From positions 1 through 40,853 of the forward strand of contig NZ_JAABNP010000045.1 in assembly GCF_009928485.1 (NCBI RefSeq): 40,853 bases of DNA. The letters run 5' to 3'. Under the pieces are notes generated by a model that was given only the letters and a program-made list of their open reading frames with translations, was not told the origin of the DNA and did not search any database. How positions within the stretch are numbered: position 1 is the first letter of the stretch; each line of letters begins with the position of its first letter. Below are positions 17,442-26,072 of this stretch, piece by piece. This DNA is from Clostridium sp. C2-6-12 (GTDB lineage Bacteria > Bacillota > Clostridia > Clostridiales > Clostridiaceae). A program made the translations under genes and the position numbers.

Positions 17442-18067
17442 AAATATATATTAAAAACACTTTTTAATATATCTATAACTTCATCTGTATTAAATAAACT
17501 TTTATCTTTATTATAAAAATATTGGTATACATGATAATAAGTATCTACTTTATCAACATACTTCTTAGTTTCCCCAAAAGGTATATAGTCTATACTTTTA
17601 CCATTTGACGAATACTTTTCATTTTGAAGCCATGATTGTACATTAGTTGGTCCTGCATTATACGCAGCAATTGTTAAATCTAAATCTCCATTAAAAATGT
17701 CATTTAGCCTTCTAAGATACCAGCACCCCATTCTAATATTATATTCTTCATCATACAAATTTTCTTTTGAAAATGTGCTATATCCCATTTCTTTAGCTGC
17801 CCATTCTCCAGTTTCAACAGTTATCTGCATAAGACCTACTGCATTTTTATGGGACTTTGCATCTTCATTAAATTTACTTTCAGTTTTTATAACTGCTAAT
17901 ACAAATAACGGATCCAAATTATACTCTATACTATACTTATCCACATATTCCTTATACTTATATGGGAAAAAATTCTCCTTAATAACATATCTAGCACCTG
18001 CTAGAACTACTACAAGAATTACTGCTAAGATTACTAGTCTACAAAAGATTCTTTTTAGAAATTTCAT
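17432..18067 (-). CDS. Lytic transglycosylase, Slt family
   Basis: A 211-residue membrane-anchored enzyme that cleaves the MurNAc-GlcNAc bond of peptidoglycan and leaves 1,6-anhydro ends. One N-terminal membrane helix (about 8-28) is followed by a Slt/GEWL-type catalytic domain. The catalytic Glu63 lies in KTESKFN, with the family motifs AVGLMQI (76-82) and AAYNAGP (134-140). AAGGAG precedes the start. It follows coaE by 15 bp and so probably forms an operon with it, an arrangement common in clostridia. Its 3' end is overlapped by a long hairpin. Confidence 0.93.
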   Translation of the reverse strand: MKFLKRIFCRLVILAVILVVVLAGARYVIKENFFPYKYKEYVDKYSIEYNLDPLFVLAVIKTESKFNEDAKSHKNAVGLMQITVETGEWAAKEMGYSTFSKENLYDEEYNIRMGCWYLRRLNDIFNGDLDLTIAAYNAGPTNVQSWLQNEKYSSNGKSIDYIPFGETKKYVDKVDTYYHVYQYFYNKDKSLFNTDEVIDILKSVFNIYFLS

Positions 18068-18082
18068 TCTTTTCTCCTTAAT

Positions 18083-18682
18083 CTAGCATATTAATTTTAT
18101 AAAATCTATTAAATCGTAAACTTGTTTTTGAGTTTCAATTAAATCTCCATTATTATCAATAATAATATTTGCAAATTCCTTTTTTTCCTCCATAGGCATT
18201 TGCGAATTGATTCTACTAACTGCTTCAACCTTTGTCAATTTATCTCTATTCATTACTCTTTGAATTTGAACTGAATTATCAGCATGAACCAAAATGATAT
18301 AATCCATCTCATCATGCATATTATTTTCAATTAAAGTTGGAGCATCTAATATTACTATCTTTTCACCTTTTTTTTCATATGCCTCTATCTTTTCTTCTAT
18401 TTCTTTTTTTATATAAGGCATTATTATAGCTTCATATTTAATTCTTTGCTTTGGAAACCTAAAAATATGATTTCCAAATTCTTTTCTTCTAAATTCCCCT
18501 CTCCAGTCAAAAAAACCACTTCCAAACTGAGTACGGACAATTTCAAGAATTTGAGGGTTTTTCTCAAGAACTTCTTTAGATATAAAATCTGCATCTATAA
18601 TTTTAAATTTTTCATTTTTTAGGATGGCTGATACAGTACTTTTCCCTGTACCAATGCCTCCTGTCAAACCAATTTTGATCAT
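18083..18682 (-). CDS. coaE: Dephospho-CoA kinase
   Basis: A 199-residue cytoplasmic P-loop kinase that makes coenzyme A by phosphorylating the ribose 3'-OH of dephospho-CoA, the last step of the pathway. The Walker A motif GGIGTGKST covers residues 8-16, followed by the substrate-binding IDADFISKEV segment and a normal lid region. Length is typical. The ribosome site AAAGGTGG is somewhat far (11 bases) from the ATG. The gene follows polA after 306 bp containing the dispersed repeat, and precedes the lytic transglycosylase by 15 bp. Confidence 0.95.
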   Translation of the reverse strand: MIKIGLTGGIGTGKSTVSAILKNEKFKIIDADFISKEVLEKNPQILEIVRTQFGSGFFDWRGEFRRKEFGNHIFRFPKQRIKYEAIIMPYIKKEIEEKIEAYEKKGEKIVILDAPTLIENNMHDEMDYIILVHADNSVQIQRVMNRDKLTKVEAVSRINSQMPMEEKKEFANIIIDNNGDLIETQKQVYDLIDFIKLIC

Positions 18683-18716
18683 TTTATATAAACCACCTTT
18701 AATTCAGTTAAGAGCT

Positions 18717-18820
18717 ACACCTATGAAAAGAGTAGCTATGCGCTTCTAAATAAATCAGCTATGCTGCAATAAATATCTTTTCACTTCTAAAAAGAGTGGC
18801 TATGCGACAATACGGAACTT
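18717..18820 (-). repeat. Dispersed intergenic repeat, locus A (about 2.5 units)
   Basis: Read on the minus strand it starts AAGTTCCGTATTG, contains TTGCAGCATAGCTG and related GCATAGC segments, and ends CTCTTTTCATAGGTG. The same unit occurs at 25824-25863, 25932-25971 and 37830-37932. This copy is the most diverged. The rest of the 306-bp gap up to polA is AT-rich and shows no gene. Confidence 0.75.
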
Positions 18821-18988
18821 AAAATTAGTTAAGAGTTTAATTAAATATTAATATATTTTGAACTTATAATTAATATTCCTTTATTAACCCTATGATAGTT
18901 AATTTCAGTTTAGCACATAGCACTCTTATCTAAATTTACATTTGTTAACTGCGCATTTTTAAACTTTTTACAACTAATTAACCTATAA

Positions 18989-21592
18989 TTATTTTGCTTC
19001 ATACCATGTGCTTCCAAAGTTTACATCTACGTCTAGCGCTACTTTTAGCTTTATGGCATTTTCCATTTCGCTTTGAACTAATTTCTTTACTTCTTCAAAT
19101 TCATCTTTTTTAACATTTAAAATAAGCTCATCGTGAACTTGAAGTATTAATTCACTTTTTAATCTTTTTTCATTTAATCTATTATAAACATTTACCATAG
19201 CAAGCTTTATTATGTCTGCAGCACTTCCTTGAATTGGAGCATTCATAGCTAATCTGTCTCCTAAAGCCTTTACTATTTTATTAGAAGCTTTTATTTCTGG
19301 AATGAATCTTCTTCTATTTAAAATAGTTAATACATATCCAGTTTCCTCTGCATCTTTAACAATATCCTCTAAATATTTTTTTATCTTAGGATATCTTTCA
19401 AAATAGATACTCATATATTCTTCAGCTTCTTTTTTAGAAATCTTTAGATCTTGAGCTAAACTAAATGCCCCTATTCCATATACAATTCCAAAGTTTACTG
19501 CCTTTGCTCTACTTCTCATAAGAGATGTAACTTCTTCAATTGGAACTTTAAAAACTTCTGAAGCTGTTTTTGTATGAATATCACTATGATGTTTAAAGGC
19601 ATCTATCATATTTTCATCGTCTGCAATATGCGCAAGCACTCTTAATTCTATTTGAGAATAATCGCAAGATACAAGTATATCACTTTCCTCCATAGGAATA
19701 AATACTTTTCTTATTTCTCTTCCCAATTCATGTCTTATTGGAATATTTTGAAGATTAGGCTCTGTACTCGATAATCTTCCTGTAGTTGTAACTGTTTGAT
19801 TGAAATTTGAATGAATTCTTCCATCTACATCAATTACATTTTTTAATCCCTCTATATATGTAGAATAAATTTTTGTAATTTGTCTATAAAACATAATCTT
19901 AGGAATTATTTCATGCTTATCCATTAGTTTTTCTAAAACTTCTTGATTAGTTGAGTATCCTGTTTTAGTCTTTTTCATAACTGGCAAATCTAATTTTTCA
20001 AATAATATCTTTCCTAACTGCTTTGGCGAGCTTATATTAAATTCTTCTTCTGCCAATTTATATATTTCTTCTTGAGTATTATCTATTTCTTTTTTAAACT
20101 TTATTTTCAATTCATCTAACATAGTTTCATTTATATTAAATCCTATACTCTCCATTGATGAAAGTACATATATTAATGGATGTTCAACTTCATAATAAAG
20201 TTTATCCATATTTTCCTTATGAAGCCTTTCCTTTAATTTTTCATAAATCAACGGCAAATAGCTTGATAGAATTATTTTAAGATTAGTTCCTTCTTCACTT
20301 GGATTTTCACCAATATAATGATTAACAAGCTCTAAAATTTCATATTTACTCTTAGAAGAATCTATTAAATAAGCTGCTATTGCGGTATCGAATTCAAATC
20401 CTTTAATTTCAATTTTATGTTTGTTTAAGAAAGTAACCAAGTTTTTTCCATCATGGATAACCTTTTTAATATTTTCATTTTCCATTAGTGTCTTTAATGC
20501 TTCAATAGCTTCTGCATTATTATTAGCATTAATTTCTTTAAAGTTTATGTTTATTCCTACATTTTCTTCACCTAAAATCAAATATTCAAGCTCCAACTTA
20601 GAATATATAGAAGCATCTGTTAAAGTATAATCTATATAAATTATATCCTTTTTTTGTGAAAATATTTCTATCATTTCATCAAATGTATCAACATTTTTTA
20701 TTTCGATCTTAGAAGCTTCCGCTGGAATATCATCTTTGAATTTTGCTAAAATTGATTTCATTTCAAGCTTTATAAGCATTTTTTTTATTTCCGCTATATT
20801 TTCTTTTTCACTTGAATTAATATCTTCAACTTTTAACTCAATTGGAACCTCTCTCATAATTGTAGCAAGTTTTTTAGAGAAGATAGCCTGTTCTACATTT
20901 CCTTCTAAATTTTCTTTAAGTTTTTTACCTGGAATATTGTCAATATTATTTAATACCGCTTCAATAGAACCATATTCTTTAATAAGCTTAAAGGCGGTCT
21001 TTTCTCCAACCCCAGGAACCCCAGGAATATTATCAGATTTATCCCCCATAAGTCCTTTAACATCTATAAATTGATTTGGTGTTACTTCAAATTCATCAAT
21101 AAAAGCTTTTCTATCATAAATTGCTGTTTCACTTACACCTTTTTTGGTAATTACTATTTTAGTATTATCAGATGCTAATTGAAGTGCATCTTTATCTCCT
21201 GTAACTACAAAAACTTCTGTTTCATTATTTTCAGCAAATTTAGAGACTGTGCCAATTAAATCGTCAGCCTCAAAGCCTTCTATTTCAAAAATCTTTATTC
21301 CCATATACTTTAACAATTCTTTAATAATGGGGAATTGTTCAGCAAGTTCTGGCGGCATTTTATTTCTTCCTGCCTTATATTCTGCATATTCCTTATGTCT
21401 AAAAGTTGGTGCCTTTAAGTCAAAAGTAGCAATTATACTGTCAGGTACAATTTCCTCCTTCATCTTAAGTAGCATATTTACAAAACCGTATATGGCATTA
21501 GTATTTATTCCATCACTATTATTCATTGGAGGCAGTGCATAAAAAGCCCTATTCATAAGTGAATTTGAGTCTAAAATCAATAATTTTTTCAT
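18989..21592 (-). CDS. polA: DNA polymerase I
   Basis: An 867-residue polymerase for Okazaki-fragment processing and repair. The 5'-3' exonuclease domain fills about residues 1-290, with Asp8, GFEADD (106-111), TGDKD (131-135) and GDKSDNIPG (183-191). The middle domain lacks the D-x-E proofreading motif (YIDYTL stands at the expected place), so the 3'-5' exonuclease should be inactive, as in Bacillus-type enzymes. The polymerase domain holds motif A (DYSQIELR), motif B (RSRAKAVNFGIVYGIG) and motif C (VHDEL). AGGAGG precedes the start. It stands upstream of coaE on the same strand. Confidence 0.97.
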   Translation of the reverse strand: MKKLLILDSNSLMNRAFYALPPMNNSDGINTNAIYGFVNMLLKMKEEIVPDSIIATFDLKAPTFRHKEYAEYKAGRNKMPPELAEQFPIIKELLKYMGIKIFEIEGFEADDLIGTVSKFAENNETEVFVVTGDKDALQLASDNTKIVITKKGVSETAIYDRKAFIDEFEVTPNQFIDVKGLMGDKSDNIPGVPGVGEKTAFKLIKEYGSIEAVLNNIDNIPGKKLKENLEGNVEQAIFSKKLATIMREVPIELKVEDINSSEKENIAEIKKMLIKLEMKSILAKFKDDIPAEASKIEIKNVDTFDEMIEIFSQKKDIIYIDYTLTDASIYSKLELEYLILGEENVGININFKEINANNNAEAIEALKTLMENENIKKVIHDGKNLVTFLNKHKIEIKGFEFDTAIAAYLIDSSKSKYEILELVNHYIGENPSEEGTNLKIILSSYLPLIYEKLKERLHKENMDKLYYEVEHPLIYVLSSMESIGFNINETMLDELKIKFKKEIDNTQEEIYKLAEEEFNISSPKQLGKILFEKLDLPVMKKTKTGYSTNQEVLEKLMDKHEIIPKIMFYRQITKIYSTYIEGLKNVIDVDGRIHSNFNQTVTTTGRLSSTEPNLQNIPIRHELGREIRKVFIPMEESDILVSCDYSQIELRVLAHIADDENMIDAFKHHSDIHTKTASEVFKVPIEEVTSLMRSRAKAVNFGIVYGIGAFSLAQDLKISKKEAEEYMSIYFERYPKIKKYLEDIVKDAEETGYVLTILNRRRFIPEIKASNKIVKALGDRLAMNAPIQGSAADIIKLAMVNVYNRLNEKRLKSELILQVHDELILNVKKDEFEEVKKLVQSEMENAIKLKVALDVDVNFGSTWYEAK

Positions 21593-21797
21593 TAAAAACC
21601 TCCTACGTTTACTATCAAAATTTTATTTATATTAAATTACACAATTAAATCATCATTGCAATTTTTCATTAGAATCACTCTCTACTCATTTTTTATCATT
21701 GGATAATCTTTCAAGAATTATATTCTTTAAAAATGAATAGTACTATCACAACTTGCAATATTAATTTATTATACTATATTATATCCCTTTAAGTATA

Positions 21798-21809
21798 GGT
21801 TTATAAACC
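21798..21809. promoter_or_regulatory. Perfect 12-bp palindrome upstream of the aminopeptidase gene
   Basis: GGTTTATAAACC lies 80 bp before the aminopeptidase start in the 296-bp divergent region with polA. It may be an operator; no partner site or known consensus is recognised. Confidence 0.3.
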
Positions 21810-21888
21810 AAATAGACTTTTACTTTGCTAATTTCCAAATTTAATGCAATAATTAGAGAGATAAAAAATGACTTATGAGGTGATATAA

Positions 21889-23115
21889 TTGTTTAATAAT
21901 TTATTATTAAAATACGCAAAGCTTGCCGTTGTAAAAGGTATAAATATTCAGAAAAATGGTCTGTTAATTATAAATAGTCCTATTGAATGCAATAATTTTG
22001 CAAAAATGATTGCTGAAGAAGCATATAAAGCTGGTGCTTCTGACGTTGTTATAAACTATATTGACGAAGAGTTTAACAAAATCAGATTTAATAATTCTAG
22101 CAAGGAAGTTCTTTCTTTTATTCCTGATTTTGAACGTGATAAATATAATTATTATGTTGAAAAAGATGCAGCATTTTTAAGTATTTCTGCTTCTGATCCA
22201 GATATTTTTAAAGATGTGGACTCTGATAAAATTTCAGCCTATCAAAAAAGCAGACGCAAAGCTTTAGAAAAATATCATAATGCCTGTGCCTCTAATAGAA
22301 ACTCTTGGTGCATTATTTCAATTCCAACTGAAAATTGGGCTAAAAAAGTATTTAACGAGGCTGATTCTAAAGAAGCTGTTGAAAATTTATGGGATGCAAT
22401 CTTTACTGTTATGAGATTAAAGGAAGATGATCCTATTTACGCCTGGGATCATCATGTGAATCTTCTTCATAATAAAGTTGAAGAATTAAATAAACATGAA
22501 TTTGAATATTTACATTTCACAAATTCACTTGGAACTGATTTAAAAATTGGCTTGGTAAAAAACCACATTTGGTGTGGTGGAGAAGATACTAAACAAGACG
22601 GCCTTAAATTTATTGCAAATATGCCAACAGAAGAAGTCTATACTACGCCAAAATTAGATAATGTTAATGGAGTTGTTTTTAGTTCGAAACCATTAAGCTA
22701 TTGTGGAAATTTAATCACAAATTTTTCATTAACCTTTAGAGATGGAAAAGTTGTAGACTATACAGCAGAAACTGGATTAGAAATTTTAAAAGAATTGTTA
22801 AATACTGATGCAACTTCAAACCGCTTAGGTGAAGTTGCATTAGTACCATATGACTCTCCAATATCAAGTTCAAATATTATTTTTTACAATACATTATACG
22901 ATGAAAATGCTTCTTGTCATTTAGCACTTGGCTCTTCATATCCTTGCTGCATAAAAGATGGTGAAAGCATGACAAAAGAAGAATCAAAATTAGCTGGAGC
23001 AAATACTTCTATTACTCACGTTGATTTTATGATTGGAACTAAAGACACAAATATTGTTGGAATAAAAAGTAATGGTGAAAAAGTTCAAATTTTCAAAGAT
23101 GGAAATTGGGCTTAA
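21889..23115 (+). CDS. M29-family metallo-aminopeptidase
   Basis: A 408-residue cytoplasmic aminopeptidase of family M29 (AmpS/PepS/aminopeptidase T), which removes N-terminal residues from peptides with a two-metal centre. Metal ligands fit the family: Glu248 or Glu249 in MPTEEVYT, Glu315 in LGEVALVP, His344 in ASCHLALG, and His377 and Asp379 in THVDFMIG. The start is a TTG with GAGGTGA seven bases upstream; a nearby ATG at 21868 is closed by a stop. Length is normal. It is monocistronic with a strong terminator. Confidence 0.93.
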   Translation: MFNNLLLKYAKLAVVKGINIQKNGLLIINSPIECNNFAKMIAEEAYKAGASDVVINYIDEEFNKIRFNNSSKEVLSFIPDFERDKYNYYVEKDAAFLSISASDPDIFKDVDSDKISAYQKSRRKALEKYHNACASNRNSWCIISIPTENWAKKVFNEADSKEAVENLWDAIFTVMRLKEDDPIYAWDHHVNLLHNKVEELNKHEFEYLHFTNSLGTDLKIGLVKNHIWCGGEDTKQDGLKFIANMPTEEVYTTPKLDNVNGVVFSSKPLSYCGNLITNFSLTFRDGKVVDYTAETGLEILKELLNTDATSNRLGEVALVPYDSPISSSNIIFYNTLYDENASCHLALGSSYPCCIKDGESMTKEESKLAGANTSITHVDFMIGTKDTNIVGIKSNGEKVQIFKDGNWA

Positions 23116-23116
23116 T

Positions 23117-23156
23117 AAAAAAGAAACTTGAGATTGTATTCCCAAGTTTCTTTTTT
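23117..23156. terminator. Bidirectional terminator between the aminopeptidase and DUF3284-like genes
   Basis: AAAGAAACTTG pairs with CAAGTTTCTTT and T-runs follow on both strands, which suits the two convergent genes. Confidence 0.9.
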
Positions 23157-23157
23157 A

Positions 23158-23628
23158 TTATTTTACATTTTTAGGTTTATTTCTTTCAAGGTTATTATAA
23201 TATGTTTTTAACTCATTATTAAGACTTTCAACAAGGTTATTAACCTTAGCCTTAAAATTACGCTTAGCTAAAAATCTTTGAAGCCATAAAGTTGCATATG
23301 ACATAAATTTCTCTGCACCTTGATCTTCATCAATTACTAATTTAGTTGTACCATCTTTTTGTGCTTTAAAAATATATGTTGATACACATTTGGATTCCCC
23401 AGTTGTAAAAACCGTTGATGTTGTAATTTGATACTTTTCATTTTTTATATAATCAGTTATTTCAATTGTACAATCCAATGGTTTAGAGCCTGCTGATTGT
23501 ATGCTTTTTTTTATCTTACATCCTACTGGATTTTCTTCATTAAAATCAGAAAAATCTTTTTTGGCATTTTTTATAAAAATACGAAATGCATCTTCCAATT
23601 TATAATTTATTATTCCAAAAGCCTTCAA
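23158..23628 (-). CDS. DUF3284-like (SRPBCC-type) protein
   Basis: A 156-residue soluble protein. The pattern of alternating strands, a central Y-x-x-T-T-S-T segment and a final long amphipathic helix resembles DUF3284 proteins, which have a START/SRPBCC ligand-binding fold. That assignment is tentative, and no function is known for the family. The start is a TTG with AAAAGGGGTG upstream; there is no better in-frame start. It lies downstream of trpS on the same strand with a 39-bp gap and could be cotranscribed. Confidence 0.6.
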   Translation of the reverse strand: MKAFGIINYKLEDAFRIFIKNAKKDFSDFNEENPVGCKIKKSIQSAGSKPLDCTIEITDYIKNEKYQITTSTVFTTGESKCVSTYIFKAQKDGTTKLVIDEDQGAEKFMSYATLWLQRFLAKRNFKAKVNNLVESLNNELKTYYNNLERNKPKNVK

Positions 23629-23667
23629 TTTGATTACACACCCCTTTTAATGAATTAATTCATCCAT

Positions 23668-24687
23668 TTATCTTTTACTAAAGTATTCAATCCCCATTGC
23701 TTCGCGTACTTCTCTTAAGGTATTAGCTGCTACTGCTCTAGCTTTATCACTGCCATCCTTCAGCATATCGTATACAGCATCAATATCTTTAGCAAATTCT
23801 AATCTTCTATTTCTTATTGGTTCAAGTTCTGCCTGTATTACTTCATTTAAGTATTTTTTAACTTTAACATCCCCAAGTCCACCACGCTTATAATGCTCTT
23901 TCATTTCTTCAACTGCAGCTTTGTCTTGTGCAAAAACATCTAAATAAGTAAATACAGTATTTCCTTCAATTTGCCCTGGATCTTCTACTCTAATATGATT
24001 AGGATCTGTATACATAGACATAACTTTCTTTTTAATTGTATCTGCATCATCAGATAAATATATACAATTTCCTATTGATTTGCTCATTTTAGCCTTTCCA
24101 TCAGTACCTGGTAGTCTTCCTGCATTGGAACTTGGTAGAACCGCATCTGGTTCAACTAGAACTTCTCCATATATTGAGTTAAAACTTCTTACAATTTCTC
24201 TAGTTTGTTCAATCATAGGCAATTGATCTTCTCCAACTGGAACTGTAGTTGCTTTAAAGGCTGTTATATCAGCAGCCTGACTTACAGGATAAATTAGGAA
24301 TCCTGCTGGTATACTATTTTCAAAATTCTTTTGTTTTATCTCTTGCTTAACTGTTGGATTTCTTTCTAATCTTGATAATGTAACAAGATTTAAATAATGC
24401 ATAGTAAGCTCATTCAATTCAGGTATTTGTGATTGTATAAATATAGTTGATTTACTTGGATCAATTCCAACTGCCAAGTAATCTAATGCAACTTCTGTTA
24501 AGCTGTTTCTAATTTTTTCAGGATTTCTTGCATTATCTGTTAAAGCTTGTTGATCTGCAATCATTATAAAGCTTTCATATAATCCTGATTCCTGCAATGT
24601 TACTCTATTTTTTAAAGACCCAATATAGTGTCCTATATGTAACTTTCCAGTAGGTCGATCTCCTGTCAATATAATTTTCTTATCCAT
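23668..24687 (-). CDS. trpS: Tryptophanyl-tRNA synthetase
   Basis: A 339-residue class I aminoacyl-tRNA synthetase that charges tRNA-Trp. The HIGH motif is at residues 17-20 (GKLHIGHYIGS) and KMSKS at 200-204 (KAKMSKSIGN), with the Trp-pocket segment DQQALTDNAR at about 45-54. Length is standard. AGGAG precedes the start. It is the second gene of an apparent operon, 31 bp after a small conserved gene. No T-box leader is visible upstream, unusual for a clostridial synthetase gene but not rare for trpS. Confidence 0.97.
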   Translation of the reverse strand: MDKKIILTGDRPTGKLHIGHYIGSLKNRVTLQESGLYESFIMIADQQALTDNARNPEKIRNSLTEVALDYLAVGIDPSKSTIFIQSQIPELNELTMHYLNLVTLSRLERNPTVKQEIKQKNFENSIPAGFLIYPVSQAADITAFKATTVPVGEDQLPMIEQTREIVRSFNSIYGEVLVEPDAVLPSSNAGRLPGTDGKAKMSKSIGNCIYLSDDADTIKKKVMSMYTDPNHIRVEDPGQIEGNTVFTYLDVFAQDKAAVEEMKEHYKRGGLGDVKVKKYLNEVIQAELEPIRNRRLEFAKDIDAVYDMLKDGSDKARAVAANTLREVREAMGIEYFSKR

Positions 24688-24718
24688 TTAAAATTCACTC
24701 CTAAAACGCAAATAATAA

Positions 24719-24958
24719 CTAAGCTTCTGTTTTATTTTGTACTATCTTATTTATGATCTCTACCCTTTTATCTCCTAAAACATTAGCTATTTTTACTGAC
24801 ATGTTTTTTTCTTTATAAATAGCTTCCTTATTAGCTTCAACAATTTTCACGATTCTTTCTTCCATCTTTTCATATGAAATTAAATCATCTTCATATGTAT
24901 CTACGATATCCTTTAAACATGTTGCTAATTCTTTAGGGTTTCTGTAAACTGCTCTCAT
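24719..24958 (-). CDS. Small conserved protein, TIGR04540-like
   Basis: A 79-residue soluble helical protein. The opening R-N-P-K-E-L-A-x-x-x-K-D-I-V-D-x-Y and the later G-x-K-R-x-x-x-I-x-K-I-V resemble the clostridial TIGR04540 family, which has no known function. There are no cysteines beyond one, no membrane segment and no catalytic motif. It sits directly upstream of trpS on the same strand, so the two are probably cotranscribed. AAGGAGAAAG precedes the start. Confidence 0.65.
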   Translation of the reverse strand: MRAVYRNPKELATCLKDIVDTYEDDLISYEKMEERIVKIVEANKEAIYKEKNMSVKIANVLGDKRVEIINKIVQNKTEA

Positions 24959-25086
24959 CTCTTTCTCCTTAACACTAAAAATATATTTTTAAAGATTTAT
25001 TTGAATCTATCTTAGTAAATAAGTTTCGATTTATTATATCATTATATATAGGAAAATTCCATATTCAAACCTAATACACATAAAAC

Positions 25087-25216
25087 AAAATAATAGACCA
25101 AAAAGCTACATCTACTTCGTATCAGACAAATGGAAAATTCTTTTAGTAGCGAGCTATTATCAGAATTGCCAATACAATATGGTGCAAAATAGATAAGCAT
25201 GCTGGTCTATTATTTT
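25087..25216. repeat. 130-bp element with 14-bp terminal inverted repeats
   Basis: AAAATAATAGACCA (25087-25100) is the exact reverse complement of TGGTCTATTATTTT (25203-25216). The 102 bp between are less AT-rich than the surroundings and contain AGCTAC/GTAGCGAGCT-type internal pairing. No reading frame of note is present. It could be a MITE-like insertion, a structured RNA or a large bidirectional terminator after the stress-protein gene. It explains most of the 336-bp gap 24959-25294. Confidence 0.5.
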
Positions 25217-25294
25217 TTATTTTATTTAAATAATACCCTAAAATAAAACTTTTATAAGATAGTTTTAAAATTTATTTTCATACGACTTATAAAA

Positions 25295-25726
25295 TTATTT
25301 AATACTAATTGTGAAATCATTAGGAACTATCATTACAATACATTTTGCTCGTTTTACAACATTTGTTGTTACTGATCCAATAATTCTAGTTAACCCTCTT
25401 TTAGTAGACTTTGTCATAACTATTATTCCCACATTTTCTTCAGTTGCCTTCTTTATAATCTCATCTCCTGGATATCCAAAAGTAAAATATGTTTCTGTCT
25501 TGTAATCTTTCATCTTTTCTCTTGCTGCTTCTAGTATTTCTTCGCCTAGTTCCTGTGCAAATTTAATTTCATCCGCAACTATCATTTCATTTATCAATAC
25601 CAGTTCTTTTACGTGCATGATAAGTATTTCAGCAGACTCTTTTGGAAATATCTCCCTAACAAATTCTAAAGAATGCATACTTCTTTCAGTTCCATCTATT
25701 GGTACTAATACTTTCCTCTTATTCAT
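25295..25726 (-). CDS. Universal stress protein, UspA family
   Basis: A 143-residue single-domain UspA-type protein, usually a cytoplasmic dimer induced under stress or stationary phase. The N-terminal V-L-V-P-I-D-G-T segment and the C-terminal M-T-K-S-T-x-R-G-L-x-R-x-x-x-G-S-V-T part form the ATP-binding pattern of the family in a slightly divergent form, so nucleotide binding is likely but not certain. GGGGGAG precedes the start. It is monocistronic; two repeat units lie upstream and a 130-bp inverted-repeat element lies downstream. Confidence 0.92.
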   Translation of the reverse strand: MNKRKVLVPIDGTERSMHSLEFVREIFPKESAEILIMHVKELVLINEMIVADEIKFAQELGEEILEAAREKMKDYKTETYFTFGYPGDEIIKKATEENVGIIVMTKSTKRGLTRIIGSVTTNVVKRAKCIVMIVPNDFTISIK

Positions 25727-25755
25727 ATATACTCCCCCTTTAAATATCTAGTTAA

Positions 25756-25971
25756 CATAATTATTCTACATAATGGCCTTAATATCCTCTATTTTTAATT
25801 AGTGAAATGATTTTATTTGCAAGAAAGTTCCGTATTGCAGCATAGCTGCTCTTTTCATAGGTGCATAATTATTCTACATAATGGCCTTAATATCCTCTAT
25901 TTTTTATTGGTGAAATGATTTTATTTGCAGGAAAGTTCCGTATTGCAGCATAGCTGCTCTTTTCATAGGTG
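25756..25971 (+). repeat. Tandem 108-bp duplication carrying dispersed repeat units (locus B)
   Basis: Two copies of a 108-bp segment (25756-25863 and 25864-25971) differ at only a few positions. Each starts CATAATTATTCTACATAATG and ends with the dispersed unit AAGTTCCGTATTGCAGC...CTCTTTTCATAGGTG. High identity points to a recent duplication. It fills most of the 346-bp gap between the stress-protein and ferredoxin genes. Confidence 0.85.
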
Positions 25972-26012
25972 TATATTTTTCCATTAATAAAGTGGTGACT
26001 ATTACCAATAAA

Positions 26013-26061
26013 GATTAAGATGTATTTTTATCAGAAGTCCTGACAAAAATACATCTTAATT
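26013..26061 (-). terminator. Terminator of the ferredoxin gene
   Basis: A 19-bp stem with one mismatch (26015-26033 with 26041-26059) and a 7-nt loop lies 14 bp after the stop codon. The stem itself is T-rich on its 3' side. Confidence 0.8.
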
Positions 26062-26072
26062 ATAATTTAATC

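Noticed and set aside
20736..21074. Plus-strand open frame of about 110 codons inside polA
   Set aside because: Lies antisense to the conserved nuclease domain, has no ribosome site and a low-complexity hydrophobic product.
24959..25294. T-box or tryptophan-sensing leader before the trpS operon
   Set aside because: No specifier-loop, no TGGNACC T-box sequence and no antiterminator pair were found; only the 130-bp inverted-repeat element lies there.
25824..25971. CRISPR array
   Set aside because: Only two repeat units with nearly identical DNA between them, so it is a tandem duplication and not repeat-spacer structure; no cas genes are present.
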